Notes: a model not told the origin generated them from the sequence alone. Counted from the stretch's first letter, positions 1-6,931 are shown. The stretch is 12,060 nucleotides of DNA from Candidatus Gastranaerophilales bacterium (GCA_944325615.1 CALVAU010000154.1:1-12060); one strand, 5' to 3'. A program made the numbers and translations.

Positions 1-264
1 AGATTAAAAACCGAATTTGAAACTCTTTCAGATTATATTTTGAACGGTAAAGATATAAGAAGTAATGATTTGATTGCAAAACACGCACAATGGATTGAGG
101 AATTCTTGCCGAATTATCAAGTTACGGCTGAAAATATTCAATTAATTTTGCAAGCTGAGACAGCAAAAGTTTTTGCAAAAATTCTTGAATGCTGCGGTGT
201 ATTCAAACGTGATGAGAGTGGGCAAAAAGCTTTTGAAAAATTTATTGATTCTTTATCATTATAA
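1..264 (+). CDS. C-terminal part of an unidentified protein, cut by the window edge
   Basis: The frame is open from base 1 (Arg-Leu-Lys-Thr-Glu...) to a TAA at 262-264, so the gene begins upstream of the window. A TTG at 40 could serve as a start but has no Shine-Dalgarno sequence in front of it and no stop separates it from the upstream codons, so I treat it as internal. The visible 87 residues are charged and look all-helical. They contain a Cys-Cys pair near the end (ECCGVF) and no membrane segment or signal. I do not recognise the family. The next gene starts 82 bases downstream with its own ribosome site, and no clear terminator lies between them. Confidence 0.7.
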   Translation, partial: RLKTEFETLSDYILNGKDIRSNDLIAKHAQWIEEFLPNYQVTAENIQLILQAETAKVFAKILECCGVFKRDESGQKAFEKFIDSLSL

Positions 265-346
265 AAATAGCTTTTAAAATTAGCAGATTGTGTAATTTTT
301 TCCTTAAATCCGAGTGGTTTAATAAACATAAGAAAAGGAAAAAATT

Positions 347-916
347 ATGCTGAAAACTGTTTTAAATGTGGTATCTTTATCGCTTCTTATTTCATTGACA
401 CTTATGTGTGCCGCTCAGGCAGATGAAATTAAATTTGATAATCAAAATTTTGTATTGAAAGCAACAGCTCAGTCTTTGAATGTGCCGAATGCCTTGAATG
501 AGTATTTCCCCAAAAATGAAGATCATAACAATTGGACGCAAATGCTTGGGATTTATCATCTTCCTGAGGAGAAAGACCCGATTAAATATGCAGAAAATTT
601 TGATAAAGAAATTGAACAGGATGAAACTTGTGTACTTTTGAAGTTCGCAAAAAACAAAAAAACTGATCAGGCAGTCATAAGCTATCTTGAAAACGGTTCT
701 GAAAAAGATAAAAATTTCTTTACTTACAATGTCTATAAATATGAAAAAAATCCAATGGGCGGGATTACTGAATTTAAGTATTCAGTAAAATATTTTTTCA
801 AAACAAAAGAAGAAATTGTAAGTATTGCAAATACAGTAAAAGCAGAAAATGATAAATATATGACAATGCTTATATCAGCACCGATTCCACCGATTGTAGA
901 AAAGGAGTTAAATTAA
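347..916 (+). CDS. Secreted or periplasmic protein of unknown function
   Basis: This 189-residue protein begins with a signal peptide: Lys3, a hydrophobic run at about residues 4-20, and a likely signal peptidase I site after AAQA near residue 25. The mature part is about 164 residues, mixed alpha/beta, Lys- and Glu-rich, with a single cysteine (context ETCVLL). The segment NNWTQMLGIYHLPEEKDP resembles a conserved N-W-T-x-M/L stretch I associate with small exported hypothetical proteins of Gram-negative bacteria, but I cannot name the family. The start is supported by an AAAAGGAAAAA purine tract at 333-343. It is convergent with the next gene, with 8 bases between the stops. A periplasmic role is inferred from the signal only. 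Confidence 0.8.
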   Translation: MLKTVLNVVSLSLLISLTLMCAAQADEIKFDNQNFVLKATAQSLNVPNALNEYFPKNEDHNNWTQMLGIYHLPEEKDPIKYAENFDKEIEQDETCVLLKFAKNKKTDQAVISYLENGSEKDKNFFTYNVYKYEKNPMGGITEFKYSVKYFFKTKEEIVSIANTVKAENDKYMTMLISAPIPPIVEKELN

Positions 917-924
917 GCTTTTAA

Positions 925-1305
925 TTAAAATGGCATTCCATACATACTGCCCATACCGTTTTGCATCATAAACATCTGCTGACTGCTGTCGTAGTTTTGC
1001 GGGAATTGATTGTAATTCATCGGAGCACTTTTCATTCTTCCGTCTGAATTCTTCTTAATTTCATGAGGTTCTCTTTGTGCTGCAACTTCTTCTTTTTTTC
1101 TTTGCAAAAATTTAGGTACTGGCATTGCATAATCATCAGCATTTTCAGAAGCTTCATCATGTTTATAGTTAGAATACATAAAACCGTTAAGATCTTGTCC
1201 GTATCCTTCCGGAGGTACATAGTTATTTGCATTTCCTCTGCCTTCAGCAAAAGCAACTGGCGATGTAAGTGCCAAACATATAATAATTCCTAAAATCTTT
1301 TTCAA
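925..1305 (-). CDS. Small secreted protein with a Met/Gln/Asn-rich tail
   Basis: This 126-residue protein uses a TTG start at 1305. The choice rests on a strong GGAGGG ribosome site 7 bases upstream (reverse complement of 1313-1318) and on the signal peptide that then begins correctly (Lys2, Lys3, hydrophobic core, cut after AFA near residue 20). The mature chain has no cysteine and looks disordered. It has a Tyr/Asn/Gly-rich beginning, a charged middle (QRKKEEVAAQ), and a Met/Gln/Tyr/Gly-rich end (QQMFMMQNGMGSMYGMPF). No enzymatic motif is visible. Methionine-rich tails sometimes bind copper or silver, but they can also simply be low complexity, so I assign no function. Its leader resembles that of the His-rich peptide at 9807-10073. 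Confidence 0.75.
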   Translation of the reverse strand: MKKILGIIICLALTSPVAFAEGRGNANNYVPPEGYGQDLNGFMYSNYKHDEASENADDYAMPVPKFLQRKKEEVAAQREPHEIKKNSDGRMKSAPMNYNQFPQNYDSSQQMFMMQNGMGSMYGMPF

Positions 1306-1352
1306 TTCTTATCCCTCCGTAGTCGGTTTAGTTTCTTAATTGTTTTTATTAC

Positions 1353-1380
1353 ATTATAACAAAAATTATTTTGACGGCAA
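1353..1380 (-). promoter_or_regulatory. Sigma70-type promoter for the secreted protein at 925-1305
   Basis: Read on the minus strand, TTGCCG (1380-1375) is followed after 16 bases by TATAAT (1358-1353). A TG one base upstream of the -10 gives an extended -10 element. Transcription would begin near 1346, leaving a leader of about 40 bases before the TTG start. Confidence 0.6.
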
Positions 1381-1402
1381 GATAAATAATTCTTAAGAAT
1401 AG

Positions 1403-1431
1403 TTGCAAAAATCTTAAATATCTGCTACAAT
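1403..1431 (+). promoter_or_regulatory. Sigma70-type promoter for the SprA-like/Cys-rich pair
   Basis: TTGCAA (1403-1408), a 17-base spacer and TACAAT (1426-1431) with an extended TGC just upstream. A start near 1438 leaves a leader of about 17 bases containing the purine-rich ribosome site. It is divergent from the promoter at 1353-1380, with 22 bases between the two -35 boxes, so the two units could share control. Confidence 0.6.
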
Positions 1432-1454
1432 TATAGCAGGAAAGAAGGTTAGGT

Positions 1455-1853
1455 ATGATTAGTGCAGTCAGAATGTTCACGAATAATTATTCATCAGCTC
1501 AAAATCAGCAGCGTCAGGATATGATTAGCCAGAGATATAATGAAATTTATTCTCATGAATTGGCACACCAAAGAGCAGGCGGAAATCTTGCCGGTGGAAT
1601 TGTTATAGAACGTGATGCAAACGGTATTCCGATTGGCGGGCATGTGCCTATTAAGATGCCTTCTTTAGATAGGAATAATCCTGATAAAACGATTAAAGAT
1701 GCAAATACAGTGATATCTTCTGCTATGGCCCTGTCAGATCCGTCTGATCAGGATTATAGAGTTGCAAATCAGGCAAGAGCAATCAAATCTCAAGCTGAAA
1801 GCTATAAAACTACTCATCCTGAAGTCGGTAAAAAATTAAATCTAATCGGATAA
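1455..1853 (+). CDS. Minimal SprA-family putative metalloprotease (HELAH)
   Basis: The 132 residues match the SprA-related family, a group of putative zinc metalloproteases. Residues 34-38 are HELAH, fitting the HExxH zinc site, and continue as QRAGGNLAGG, which corresponds to the HEQAH...GG block of SprA. The family's later signatures also appear: a Gly-Gly-His/Val stretch (GGHVPI), then DPSDQDYRVANQA followed by a helix with AxxQAE spacing. No signal peptide is present, and the long N-terminal extension of typical SprA proteins is missing, so this is close to the bare catalytic domain. The third zinc ligand is not obvious. The ATG follows a GAAGGTTAGG purine tract. The gene is cotranscribed with the Cys-rich peptide 3 bases downstream. 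Proteolytic activity is a family prediction. Confidence 0.8.
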   Translation: MISAVRMFTNNYSSAQNQQRQDMISQRYNEIYSHELAHQRAGGNLAGGIVIERDANGIPIGGHVPIKMPSLDRNNPDKTIKDANTVISSAMALSDPSDQDYRVANQARAIKSQAESYKTTHPEVGKKLNLIG

Positions 1854-1856
1854 GTT

Positions 1857-2075
1857 ATGAAAAAATTTATAATTACATTTTTGATATTTATTTTTACTAA
1901 TCTGGCTATGATTTCGCCGGTTTTTGCAGAGCCTGTGATGTACAATACTCAGACACAAAAGGTGCATAAAGTGAGTTGTCCGCACGCTAAAAAGTGTACA
2001 AAAAATTGTATTAAAATAGAAAGAAAAGATGCCTATAATAAAGGCGGAGTGCCTTGTAAAACTTGCGGAGGCTAA
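1857..2075 (+). CDS. Small secreted Cys-rich protein, probable zinc or disulfide fold
   Basis: This 72-residue protein starts 3 bases after the stop of the SprA-like gene, so translation is probably coupled. Residues 1-24 form a signal peptide (Lys2, Lys3, Phe/Ile-rich core, cut after VFA). The mature 48 residues carry five cysteines: a cluster CPHAKKCTKNC and a terminal CKTC before GG. The order V-H-x-x-x-C-P-x-x-x...D-A-x-x-x-G-x-x-P-C-x-x-C is like the short Ada-type metal-binding motif seen in many small exported proteins (KYHRxxC...AxxxGYxPCxxC). Zinc binding or disulfide bonding is inferred from that resemblance; no partner is known. It may act on, or be processed by, the SprA-like neighbour, but only adjacency supports this. 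Confidence 0.75.
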   Translation: MKKFIITFLIFIFTNLAMISPVFAEPVMYNTQTQKVHKVSCPHAKKCTKNCIKIERKDAYNKGGVPCKTCGG

Positions 2076-2082
2076 AATTTTA

Positions 2083-2120
2083 AAAAAAGGGCGAACTGTT
2101 ATTTTAGTTCACCCTTTTTA
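2083..2120. terminator. Bidirectional hairpin terminator between convergent genes
   Basis: Arms AAAAAGGGCGAACT and AGTTCACCCTTTTT face each other around a short AT-rich loop. There is one C/A mismatch on the plus strand; on the minus strand the same position is a U-G wobble, so the stem is complete there. T runs follow on both strands. It lies between the stops of the Cys-rich peptide and the charged helical protein. Confidence 0.75.
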
Positions 2121-2123
2121 AAT

Positions 2124-2360
2124 TTACATATCTTTTTCGATTTCTTTTACGAGTTTTTCTTCGGCTTTTTCAAGTCTTTTTTGGGCGTGTTTTTCTTTCA
2201 TTTCATCAGTTTTTTCTTCAATTTTTTCTTTTAAATGTTCTGCACCTGCTTTGATATCTTCTTTCATATCGTGTGCTTTTTCTTTAATTTCTTTAGCTGC
2301 ATGTTCTGCTTTTTCTTTCAAAGTTTCTTTATTCATATCGTGCATTTTTTTATTTTCCAT
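2124..2360 (-). CDS. Highly charged helical protein, LEA/coiled-coil-like
   Basis: A 78-residue protein made almost entirely of Lys, Glu, Ala, His, Met and Asp, with no proline, cysteine or aromatic residue, predicted as one long amphipathic helix. Near-repeats such as KEKAEHAAKEIKEKAHDMKE and LKEKIEEKTDEMKEKHAQ recur with a spacing of about 11, as in group 3 LEA proteins and YtxH/CsbD-like bacterial stress proteins. It has no signal or membrane segment, so it is expected to be cytosolic. The start is supported by AGGAG 7-8 bases upstream (minus strand, near 2368-2372). A role in stress or desiccation protection is an analogy only. It is divergent from the alcohol dehydrogenase gene. Confidence 0.75.
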   Translation of the reverse strand: MENKKMHDMNKETLKEKAEHAAKEIKEKAHDMKEDIKAGAEHLKEKIEEKTDEMKEKHAQKRLEKAEEKLVKEIEKDM

Positions 2361-2390
2361 TTTATATCTCCTATTTTTGTGGACAAATTG

Positions 2391-2396
2391 ATTATA
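2391..2396 (-). promoter_or_regulatory. Likely -10 box of the charged helical protein gene
   Basis: Minus-strand TATAAT lies about 31 bases upstream of the ATG, giving a leader of about 24 bases. No good -35 box is visible at 16-18 bases. Confidence 0.4.
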
Positions 2397-2449
2397 AAAG
2401 ATATCGGTTGTATTTTAATTCCTCAAAGGTTTAATCTGTAAAATATTTT

Positions 2450-2458
2450 TGTTATACT
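2450..2458 (+). promoter_or_regulatory. Likely extended -10 box of the alcohol dehydrogenase gene
   Basis: TGTTATACT is an extended -10 element 28 bases before the ATG at 2486. The -35 region is AT-rich and poor, as is common for extended -10 promoters. Confidence 0.4.
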
Positions 2459-2485
2459 TTACGATATTTTTAAAGGAGATTTTTT

Positions 2486-3529
2486 ATGAGAGCGCTTGTA
2501 TATAATAAAGATTTTAATGGTTGTATAGGTTTAGTTGACAGAAATATGCCTGAAATAATTGATTCAAAAGATGCAATTGTCAAGGTGAAGATGTCTGCAA
2601 TATGTACGAGTGATTTGCATATTAAAAACGGATTTGTCCCAAGAGCAAGGAATGATATCGTCTTAGGTCATGAATTTGTCGGAGAGCTTGTTGCTGTCGG
2701 AAAAGATGTGAAAAAACTGTCTGTAGGAGATAGGGTCTCAGCAAATTGTGAAACTTATTGTGGGGAATGTTATTTTTGTAAAAGAGGATACATAAACAAT
2801 TGCATAAACGGCGGATGGGAACTCGGTTGCAGAATTGACGGGTGCCAAGCTGAATATGTTAGAGTTCCTTTTGCAGATAATGGTCTTACTAAATTACCCG
2901 AAAATGTAAGTTATAAAAATGCGTTGTTTGTCGGAGATATTTTATCAAGCGGATATTTTGGTGCTGAAATGTGCGAGATAAAATCTGGTGATGTTGTTGC
3001 AATAATCGGATCAGGGCCTGTTGGGCTTTGTGCTATGATGTGTGCAAAGTATTTAGGTGCTCAAACTATTGTTGCAATTGATGTTGATGATACCAGATTA
3101 GAAATAGCTAGAAAAGAAGGCCTTGCTGATTTTACTTTTAATCCGAAAAATTGTGATGTTGAAGAAGAAATTAAAAAACTTACTCAAAATCGTGGCGCAG
3201 ACGGTGTTATTGAATGTGCCGGGACAGCAGAAACTTTTGAAATGAGTTGGAAAATTGCACGTCCTAATGCCATTGTTGGGGTTGTTGCGATGTATGAGCA
3301 GGATTTAAAATTGCCCTTACCTCAGATGTATGGAAAAAATCTTACTTTCAAAACCGGTGGCGTAGATGCAATCCATTGTGAAAAACTTGTAAAATTGATT
3401 TCAGAAAATAAAATTTCAACTGACTTTTTAATTACTCACAAATTCGGATTGAATAACATATTAGAAGCTTATGAACTTTTTGAAAAGAAACCTCAAGGAT
3501 GTCTTAAAATAGCGGTTATTCCTGAATAG
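2486..3529 (+). CDS. Zinc-dependent medium-chain alcohol/polyol dehydrogenase
   Basis: This 347-residue enzyme of the MDR superfamily should interconvert an alcohol and its ketone or aldehyde with a nicotinamide cofactor in the cytosol. The catalytic zinc ligands are visible as Cys40 (CTSDLH), His62-Glu63 (GHEFVGE) and Asp151 (VGDILSSGYFG). Cys92, Cys95, Cys98 and Cys106 form the structural zinc lobe. The Rossmann motif GSGPVG is at 175-180, and Asp199 at the end of the second strand favours NAD over NADP. The DILSSGYFGAE segment and overall length resemble secondary alcohol, butanediol and threonine dehydrogenases; the substrate cannot be told from sequence. AAGGAG lies 8 bases before the ATG. 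A strong hairpin ends the transcript, so the gene is probably monocistronic. Confidence 0.9.
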   Translation: MRALVYNKDFNGCIGLVDRNMPEIIDSKDAIVKVKMSAICTSDLHIKNGFVPRARNDIVLGHEFVGELVAVGKDVKKLSVGDRVSANCETYCGECYFCKRGYINNCINGGWELGCRIDGCQAEYVRVPFADNGLTKLPENVSYKNALFVGDILSSGYFGAEMCEIKSGDVVAIIGSGPVGLCAMMCAKYLGAQTIVAIDVDDTRLEIARKEGLADFTFNPKNCDVEEEIKKLTQNRGADGVIECAGTAETFEMSWKIARPNAIVGVVAMYEQDLKLPLPQMYGKNLTFKTGGVDAIHCEKLVKLISENKISTDFLITHKFGLNNILEAYELFEKKPQGCLKIAVIPE

Positions 3530-3540
3530 TTTAATAAATG

Positions 3541-3570
3541 AAAGACCTCTTTTGAAAGAGGTCTTTTTTA
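3541..3570 (+). terminator. Intrinsic terminator after the alcohol dehydrogenase gene
   Basis: AAAGACCTC and GAGGTCTTT pair around TTTTGAAA and run into TTTTTT on the plus strand. It begins 11 bases after the stop. It may also stop transcripts of the convergent cupin gene, although the T run on that strand is poorer. Confidence 0.85.
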
Positions 3571-3573
3571 GTT

Positions 3574-3879
3574 TTATATTTTAATAAGAAAAAATTTACT
3601 GTCTTTATTTGCAAGGACTTTGTGTTGAGTATCTTTTTTAAACATCAAAATTTCACCTTTGTCGATTTTGAATTTTTCTGCATCAAAATGTAATTCTATT
3701 TCTCCATCTAATACATATACTGCAGCATCTTGAGTTGATGTATGTGTATCAATTATTTCATCTTTTTTCAAAGCTATTATTGATAAAAGACTTTCCTCTT
3801 GTGCCATTAATACTTTTTTTTCAAAATTTCCATCTTCAAGACTTACCAAATCTTTTGCTTTTAATACGTTGTAGAACAT
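3574..3879 (-). CDS. Small single-domain cupin protein
   Basis: A 101-residue single beta-barrel of the cupin 2 type. The first cupin motif is around residues 45-61 (DTHTSTQDAAVYVLDGEIEL) and the second around 74-92 (GEILMFKKDTQHKVLAN). The usual HxH...E metal ligands are only partly kept: the first His is replaced by Asp and the Glu position is Asp or Gln, while one His in each motif remains. A metal site, if present, would be unusual. Related small cupins serve as isomerases, oxygenases or ligand sensors; none can be chosen here. AAGGAG lies about 8 bases before the ATG. It is convergent with the alcohol dehydrogenase gene and 80 bases downstream of the transporter stop in the same direction, so read-through from the transporter is possible. 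Confidence 0.8.
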   Translation of the reverse strand: MFYNVLKAKDLVSLEDGNFEKKVLMAQEESLLSIIALKKDEIIDTHTSTQDAAVYVLDGEIELHFDAEKFKIDKGEILMFKKDTQHKVLANKDSKFFLIKI

Positions 3880-3959
3880 AAAATTTCTCCTTAAATAATT
3901 TATTACCGATTTAATTAAAATTATTTATAAGAGAAATTTCATCCCGCATATAGGCAGAT

Positions 3960-5504
3960 TTAAGCTGTTTTTTTTCTTATCAAAAGTACAAGAGGGATAA
4001 TCACAAAAGCTGAAATTCCGAAGTATCTGAATGTTTCTACATATCCCCAAAGGCTCGATTGTTGAAGGAGCTGGTGATATATTTGATTTTCTGCCATATG
4101 TAGAGCTGTTGCAATATCCGTATTTGCCATAAAACTTCCGGCGAGTGCGTTTAACTTTGAAGTGAAAGTATCATTTGAAAAGTTCAAATGACCCACCATC
4201 ATCATCTGGTGTACTTGAGAAAATCTTGAAATCATTGTTGTTGCAATTGAAGTACCGATTGCAGCACCGATATTTTTAAGCAAATTTTGTACCCCAGCAG
4301 CGTTTGTCTGTTGAGAATTTGATAAAGTGCTGCAAGACAAATTCATCATAGGTACCATTGCCATAATCATTCCGAGTCCGAATACAAAGTTTGGCAATGC
4401 AATATCTACAAGTGCAATTTGTGTATTAATTTCACCAAACATAAGACCGCCTATTCCGAGAATTATAAGCCCTGTGATAATCAATGGTTTTGTTCCAATT
4501 TTGGGTGTCAAAATCCCACAAGCAATAGTTGCAAGAAGACATCCGCCTCCTCTTGGAACCATTGAAATACCACTTAAAAATGAAGTGTATCCCATCAGCT
4601 GCTGCAGCATAGACGGTAAAATTGCAGCTGATGCCATCATAACTCCCATCAGTACCATAAGTACTATGGTGCCAAAGAAAAAGTTTCCGTCTTTTAAAAT
4701 TGATAAATCAATAAGTGGTTTTTTCTTTTTAACCTGAATAGTGAAGAATGCAACCATTGCCATCATTGAAATTGCAAATAGTTTACAAATCCACGCAGCA
4801 GAGAACCAGTCCGCATCATTACCTTTGTCGAGTACTACTTGCAATGTCAAAAGCCATACGCAAAGGAAGAAAAATCCAGAATAATCCATAGAAACATTTT
4901 TTTGTTTTCTGGCATAAGGCGGATCCTCAACAAGCATTTGCGTTAAATGAAATGCGATAATACCAAATGGAACATTTATAAAATAGATAAATGGCCAAGA
5001 GAGAGTTTCTGTCAGATATCCGCCAAGTGCAGGTCCCATAATTGGAGCCATAACTACCCCAAGACCGAATACCGCCATAGCGGCAGCACGCTTTTCTTTC
5101 GGGAATATTTCAAAGATTACAGCTTGTGAAATCGGCATAATTCCGCCGCCTCCGATACCTTGCAAAACTCTGGCAAAAAGCATCATTGCCATTGAATTTG
5201 ACAATCCGCAAATTACTGATGCTATTGTAAAAATAGTTATACTGATAAGAAGGTAAGTTTTCCTGCCGAAAAGCTTACAGAAAAAATCTACTGCAGGAAT
5301 AAGTACACCTGAGGCTACAAGATAGCTTGTAATAATCCAAGTAGATTCGTTATGACTTATTGAAAAACTCCCCGCCATATAAGGTAATGCTACGTTAGAA
5401 ATTGTTTCATCAAGTGCAAACATAAATACAGAAAGCATTACAGGGATCATTATAATCCAAGGATTTCTGCTGGGAATCCATTGTTCTGTTTCGGCGTTGC
5501 TCAT
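3960..5504 (-). CDS. DHA2-family (EmrB/QacA-type) multidrug:proton antiporter
   Basis: A 514-residue inner-membrane major facilitator protein with about 14 hydrophobic segments, the usual size for DHA2 drug exporters. Visible signatures are LDETISNVALP in TM1 (residues 31-41, the family's LDxTIVNVALP motif), the loop motif FGRK after TM2, and the antiporter motif C in TM5 (GLGVVMAPIMGPALGGYL). It should export hydrophobic or cationic compounds in exchange for protons. No EmrA-type membrane fusion protein or TolC-type channel lies beside it, so any partners are elsewhere or it acts alone. The start is fixed by GGGAGGGAG 4-5 bases upstream. A 7-bp inverted repeat in the upstream region may be an operator. 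The substrate is unknown. Confidence 0.9.
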   Translation of the reverse strand: MSNAETEQWIPSRNPWIIMIPVMLSVFMFALDETISNVALPYMAGSFSISHNESTWIITSYLVASGVLIPAVDFFCKLFGRKTYLLISITIFTIASVICGLSNSMAMMLFARVLQGIGGGGIMPISQAVIFEIFPKEKRAAAMAVFGLGVVMAPIMGPALGGYLTETLSWPFIYFINVPFGIIAFHLTQMLVEDPPYARKQKNVSMDYSGFFFLCVWLLTLQVVLDKGNDADWFSAAWICKLFAISMMAMVAFFTIQVKKKKPLIDLSILKDGNFFFGTIVLMVLMGVMMASAAILPSMLQQLMGYTSFLSGISMVPRGGGCLLATIACGILTPKIGTKPLIITGLIILGIGGLMFGEINTQIALVDIALPNFVFGLGMIMAMVPMMNLSCSTLSNSQQTNAAGVQNLLKNIGAAIGTSIATTMISRFSQVHQMMMVGHLNFSNDTFTSKLNALAGSFMANTDIATALHMAENQIYHQLLQQSSLWGYVETFRYFGISAFVIIPLVLLIRKKTA

Positions 5505-5521
5505 TTTCTCCCTCCCATCTT

Positions 5522-5562
5522 TAGACTGTAATTTTTAGTGTAAATGTATTTGATTCAGTCTA
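5522..5562 (-). promoter_or_regulatory. Possible operator upstream of the DHA2 antiporter gene
   Basis: TAGACTG (5522-5528) and CAGTCTA (5556-5562) form a perfect 7-bp inverted repeat 17 bases upstream of the antiporter ATG, in the 169-base gap to the divergent gene. Drug exporters of this type are often controlled by TetR or MarR proteins binding such repeats. No regulator gene is nearby, and the 27-base centre is long for a single dimer. Confidence 0.3.
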
Positions 5563-5673
5563 TATTCATAAATTATCAAATCCAGAAATTTTTTTCAAGA
5601 AAATGCAATATAACTCTGTCAGATAGGCATAAAAGGTAAGGAAAATTTAAAAATAATTTTACATAGTAATAGT

Positions 5674-6399
5674 ATGAAAAAATTAGTATCTTTATTTTTA
5701 ATAATGTTTATTGGATTGGCCTGTTATGCACAAACTTGTGATTGCCAAGAACAAATCTTAGGATATGAGCATATGTTTTGTGAAAAAGGTTCAGAAAATT
5801 CTAAAGTCGTTATTACAAACTTGAGAAATATTCTATGTAAGGGCAACGCAATTCGTGTGGTATATGATTGCAAATTCCAGTCAGAATGCTCAAAAGCAGG
5901 TGATAAAATAAATTTCACTGTACCAGAAAGTATTTATACACAAGAAGGCACACTTTTAATTCCGGCTTGTTCTAAAGTAATAGGGACTGTAATAAGAATT
6001 GAAAAACAAAGACCGCCAAATAAGAATGCAAGGGTATATTTCAATTTTGATTGTCTGATTTTACCTGATGGTACAACAGTTGCAATGAGTGCAAGACCTG
6101 CAACTGAAAACGGCGAATTGAAGGAAAACGGTTGGCATACTGCAGGTAAGCTTGTAGGCAGTACTTTAGGACTTGGAATAATAGGTGCAGGAGCGGCAAC
6201 GGGTTTTGCGTTTATTCCTAATCCGCACAGATTCGGAACAGCTTATGCAATAGGTATTCCTGTCGGTACGGGAGTTGGGCTTTTAACTGGTCTATTAACT
6301 CCTGGACTAAAGTATCATGCAAAAGCAGGTGAAAGCTTAATTATAGTTTTATGTAATGATCTTGCGCTTTGCAAGCAGTGTGAAAGCTGTCAAAAATAG
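5674..6399 (+). CDS. Secreted Cys-rich protein with glycine-zipper segments, unknown function
   Basis: A 241-residue exported protein. Residues 1-19 are a signal peptide (Lys2, Lys3, long hydrophobic core, cut likely after CYA); the Cys17 context GLAC is a poor lipobox. The mature part has 12 cysteines, including an opening CDC and a closing CKQCESC. A central beta-rich stretch at about 80-150 (VPESIY...GTLLIPACSKVIGTV...LPDGTTVAM) looks like the envelope-protein domain that sets a 'safe' TPxGTxIxG-type strand pattern. Two Gly-rich hydrophobic segments follow (about 158-180 and 188-208) with GxxxG spacing, as in glycine-zipper membrane proteins. No good Shine-Dalgarno sequence precedes the ATG. 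It is convergent with ogt, with 7 bases between the stops. The family name is not known to me. Confidence 0.75.
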   Translation: MKKLVSLFLIMFIGLACYAQTCDCQEQILGYEHMFCEKGSENSKVVITNLRNILCKGNAIRVVYDCKFQSECSKAGDKINFTVPESIYTQEGTLLIPACSKVIGTVIRIEKQRPPNKNARVYFNFDCLILPDGTTVAMSARPATENGELKENGWHTAGKLVGSTLGLGIIGAGAATGFAFIPNPHRFGTAYAIGIPVGTGVGLLTGLLTPGLKYHAKAGESLIIVLCNDLALCKQCESCQK

Positions 6400-6406
6400 T
6401 TGACTA

Positions 6407-6931
6407 TTAATAGGTTAATTTAGAGATATCAATTCCTTCAAGAGTTAACAGTTCTAATTTTTTGTCAATACCCCCTGCATATCCGGTTAATTTTCCACCT
6501 GCTCCTATTACCCTATGACAGGGAATTATTATAGAAATAGGGTTATGTCCGATAGCACCGCCTACTGCTTGAGCTGAAATTTTTAGTTTGTTTAATTTTC
6601 TTGCCGCAATTTTCGCGATTTCACCGTATGTCATAGTTGTTCCATAAGGAATTTCTAAAAGAACTTCCCAGATTAGTTTTCTAAAATTTGTTCCTTCAGC
6701 TAAAATCGGAAGCTCTGATATTTTAGGTTTTTCTTTTGCAAAGTATCTGTCGAGCCAGTTTTTTGTAATTTTTAAAATATCCAAATCATTATTTTCAGTC
6801 AGGGGAGTTTTTATGGAATACAGAAAATATTTTTGACCTTCAAAATATACTCCGCACAAACTTTTCCCATTACTTGTGATTATAATTTTTCCGATTGGTG
6901 AATTGTATTTTGTAAAAAACATATTTCCCAT
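6407..6931 (-). CDS. ogt: Methylated-DNA--protein-cysteine S-methyltransferase
   Basis: A 174-residue suicide enzyme that moves the alkyl group from O6-alkylguanine in DNA to its own cysteine. The acceptor is Cys138 in IIIPCHRV, preceded by the Asn of GHNP and followed by the GYAGG...KLELLTLEG tail typical of the family. The N-terminal ribonuclease-like domain (residues 1-75) is present, so it is the full Ogt type with no Ada regulatory domain. The helix-turn-helix segment at 96-128 has the order YGTTMTYGEIA...SAQAVGGAIG. The family's arginine finger (RAVGG) is a glutamine here (Gln121). The ATG at 6931 has no clear ribosome site; Met4 (6922) is an alternative start. It is divergent from the EamA permease gene. 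Confidence 0.93.
   Translation of the reverse strand: MGNMFFTKYNSPIGKIIITSNGKSLCGVYFEGQKYFLYSIKTPLTENNDLDILKITKNWLDRYFAKEKPKISELPILAEGTNFRKLIWEVLLEIPYGTTMTYGEIAKIAARKLNKLKISAQAVGGAIGHNPISIIIPCHRVIGAGGKLTGYAGGIDKKLELLTLEGIDISKLTY

Noticed and set aside
1063..1293. Open frames on both strands within the secreted protein gene at 925-1305
   Set aside because: They have no ribosome sites. The TTG-started frame has GGAGGG, a promoter and a proper signal peptide.
4327..4737. Long open frame on the plus strand inside the antiporter gene
   Set aside because: It is the antisense of a convincing 14-TM transporter and has no family signature or ribosome site of its own.
5674..5730. Lipoprotein signal in the Cys-rich protein
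   Set aside because: The residues before Cys17 are G-L-A, lacking the Leu at -3 of a lipobox, and a good signal peptidase I site follows at CYA.
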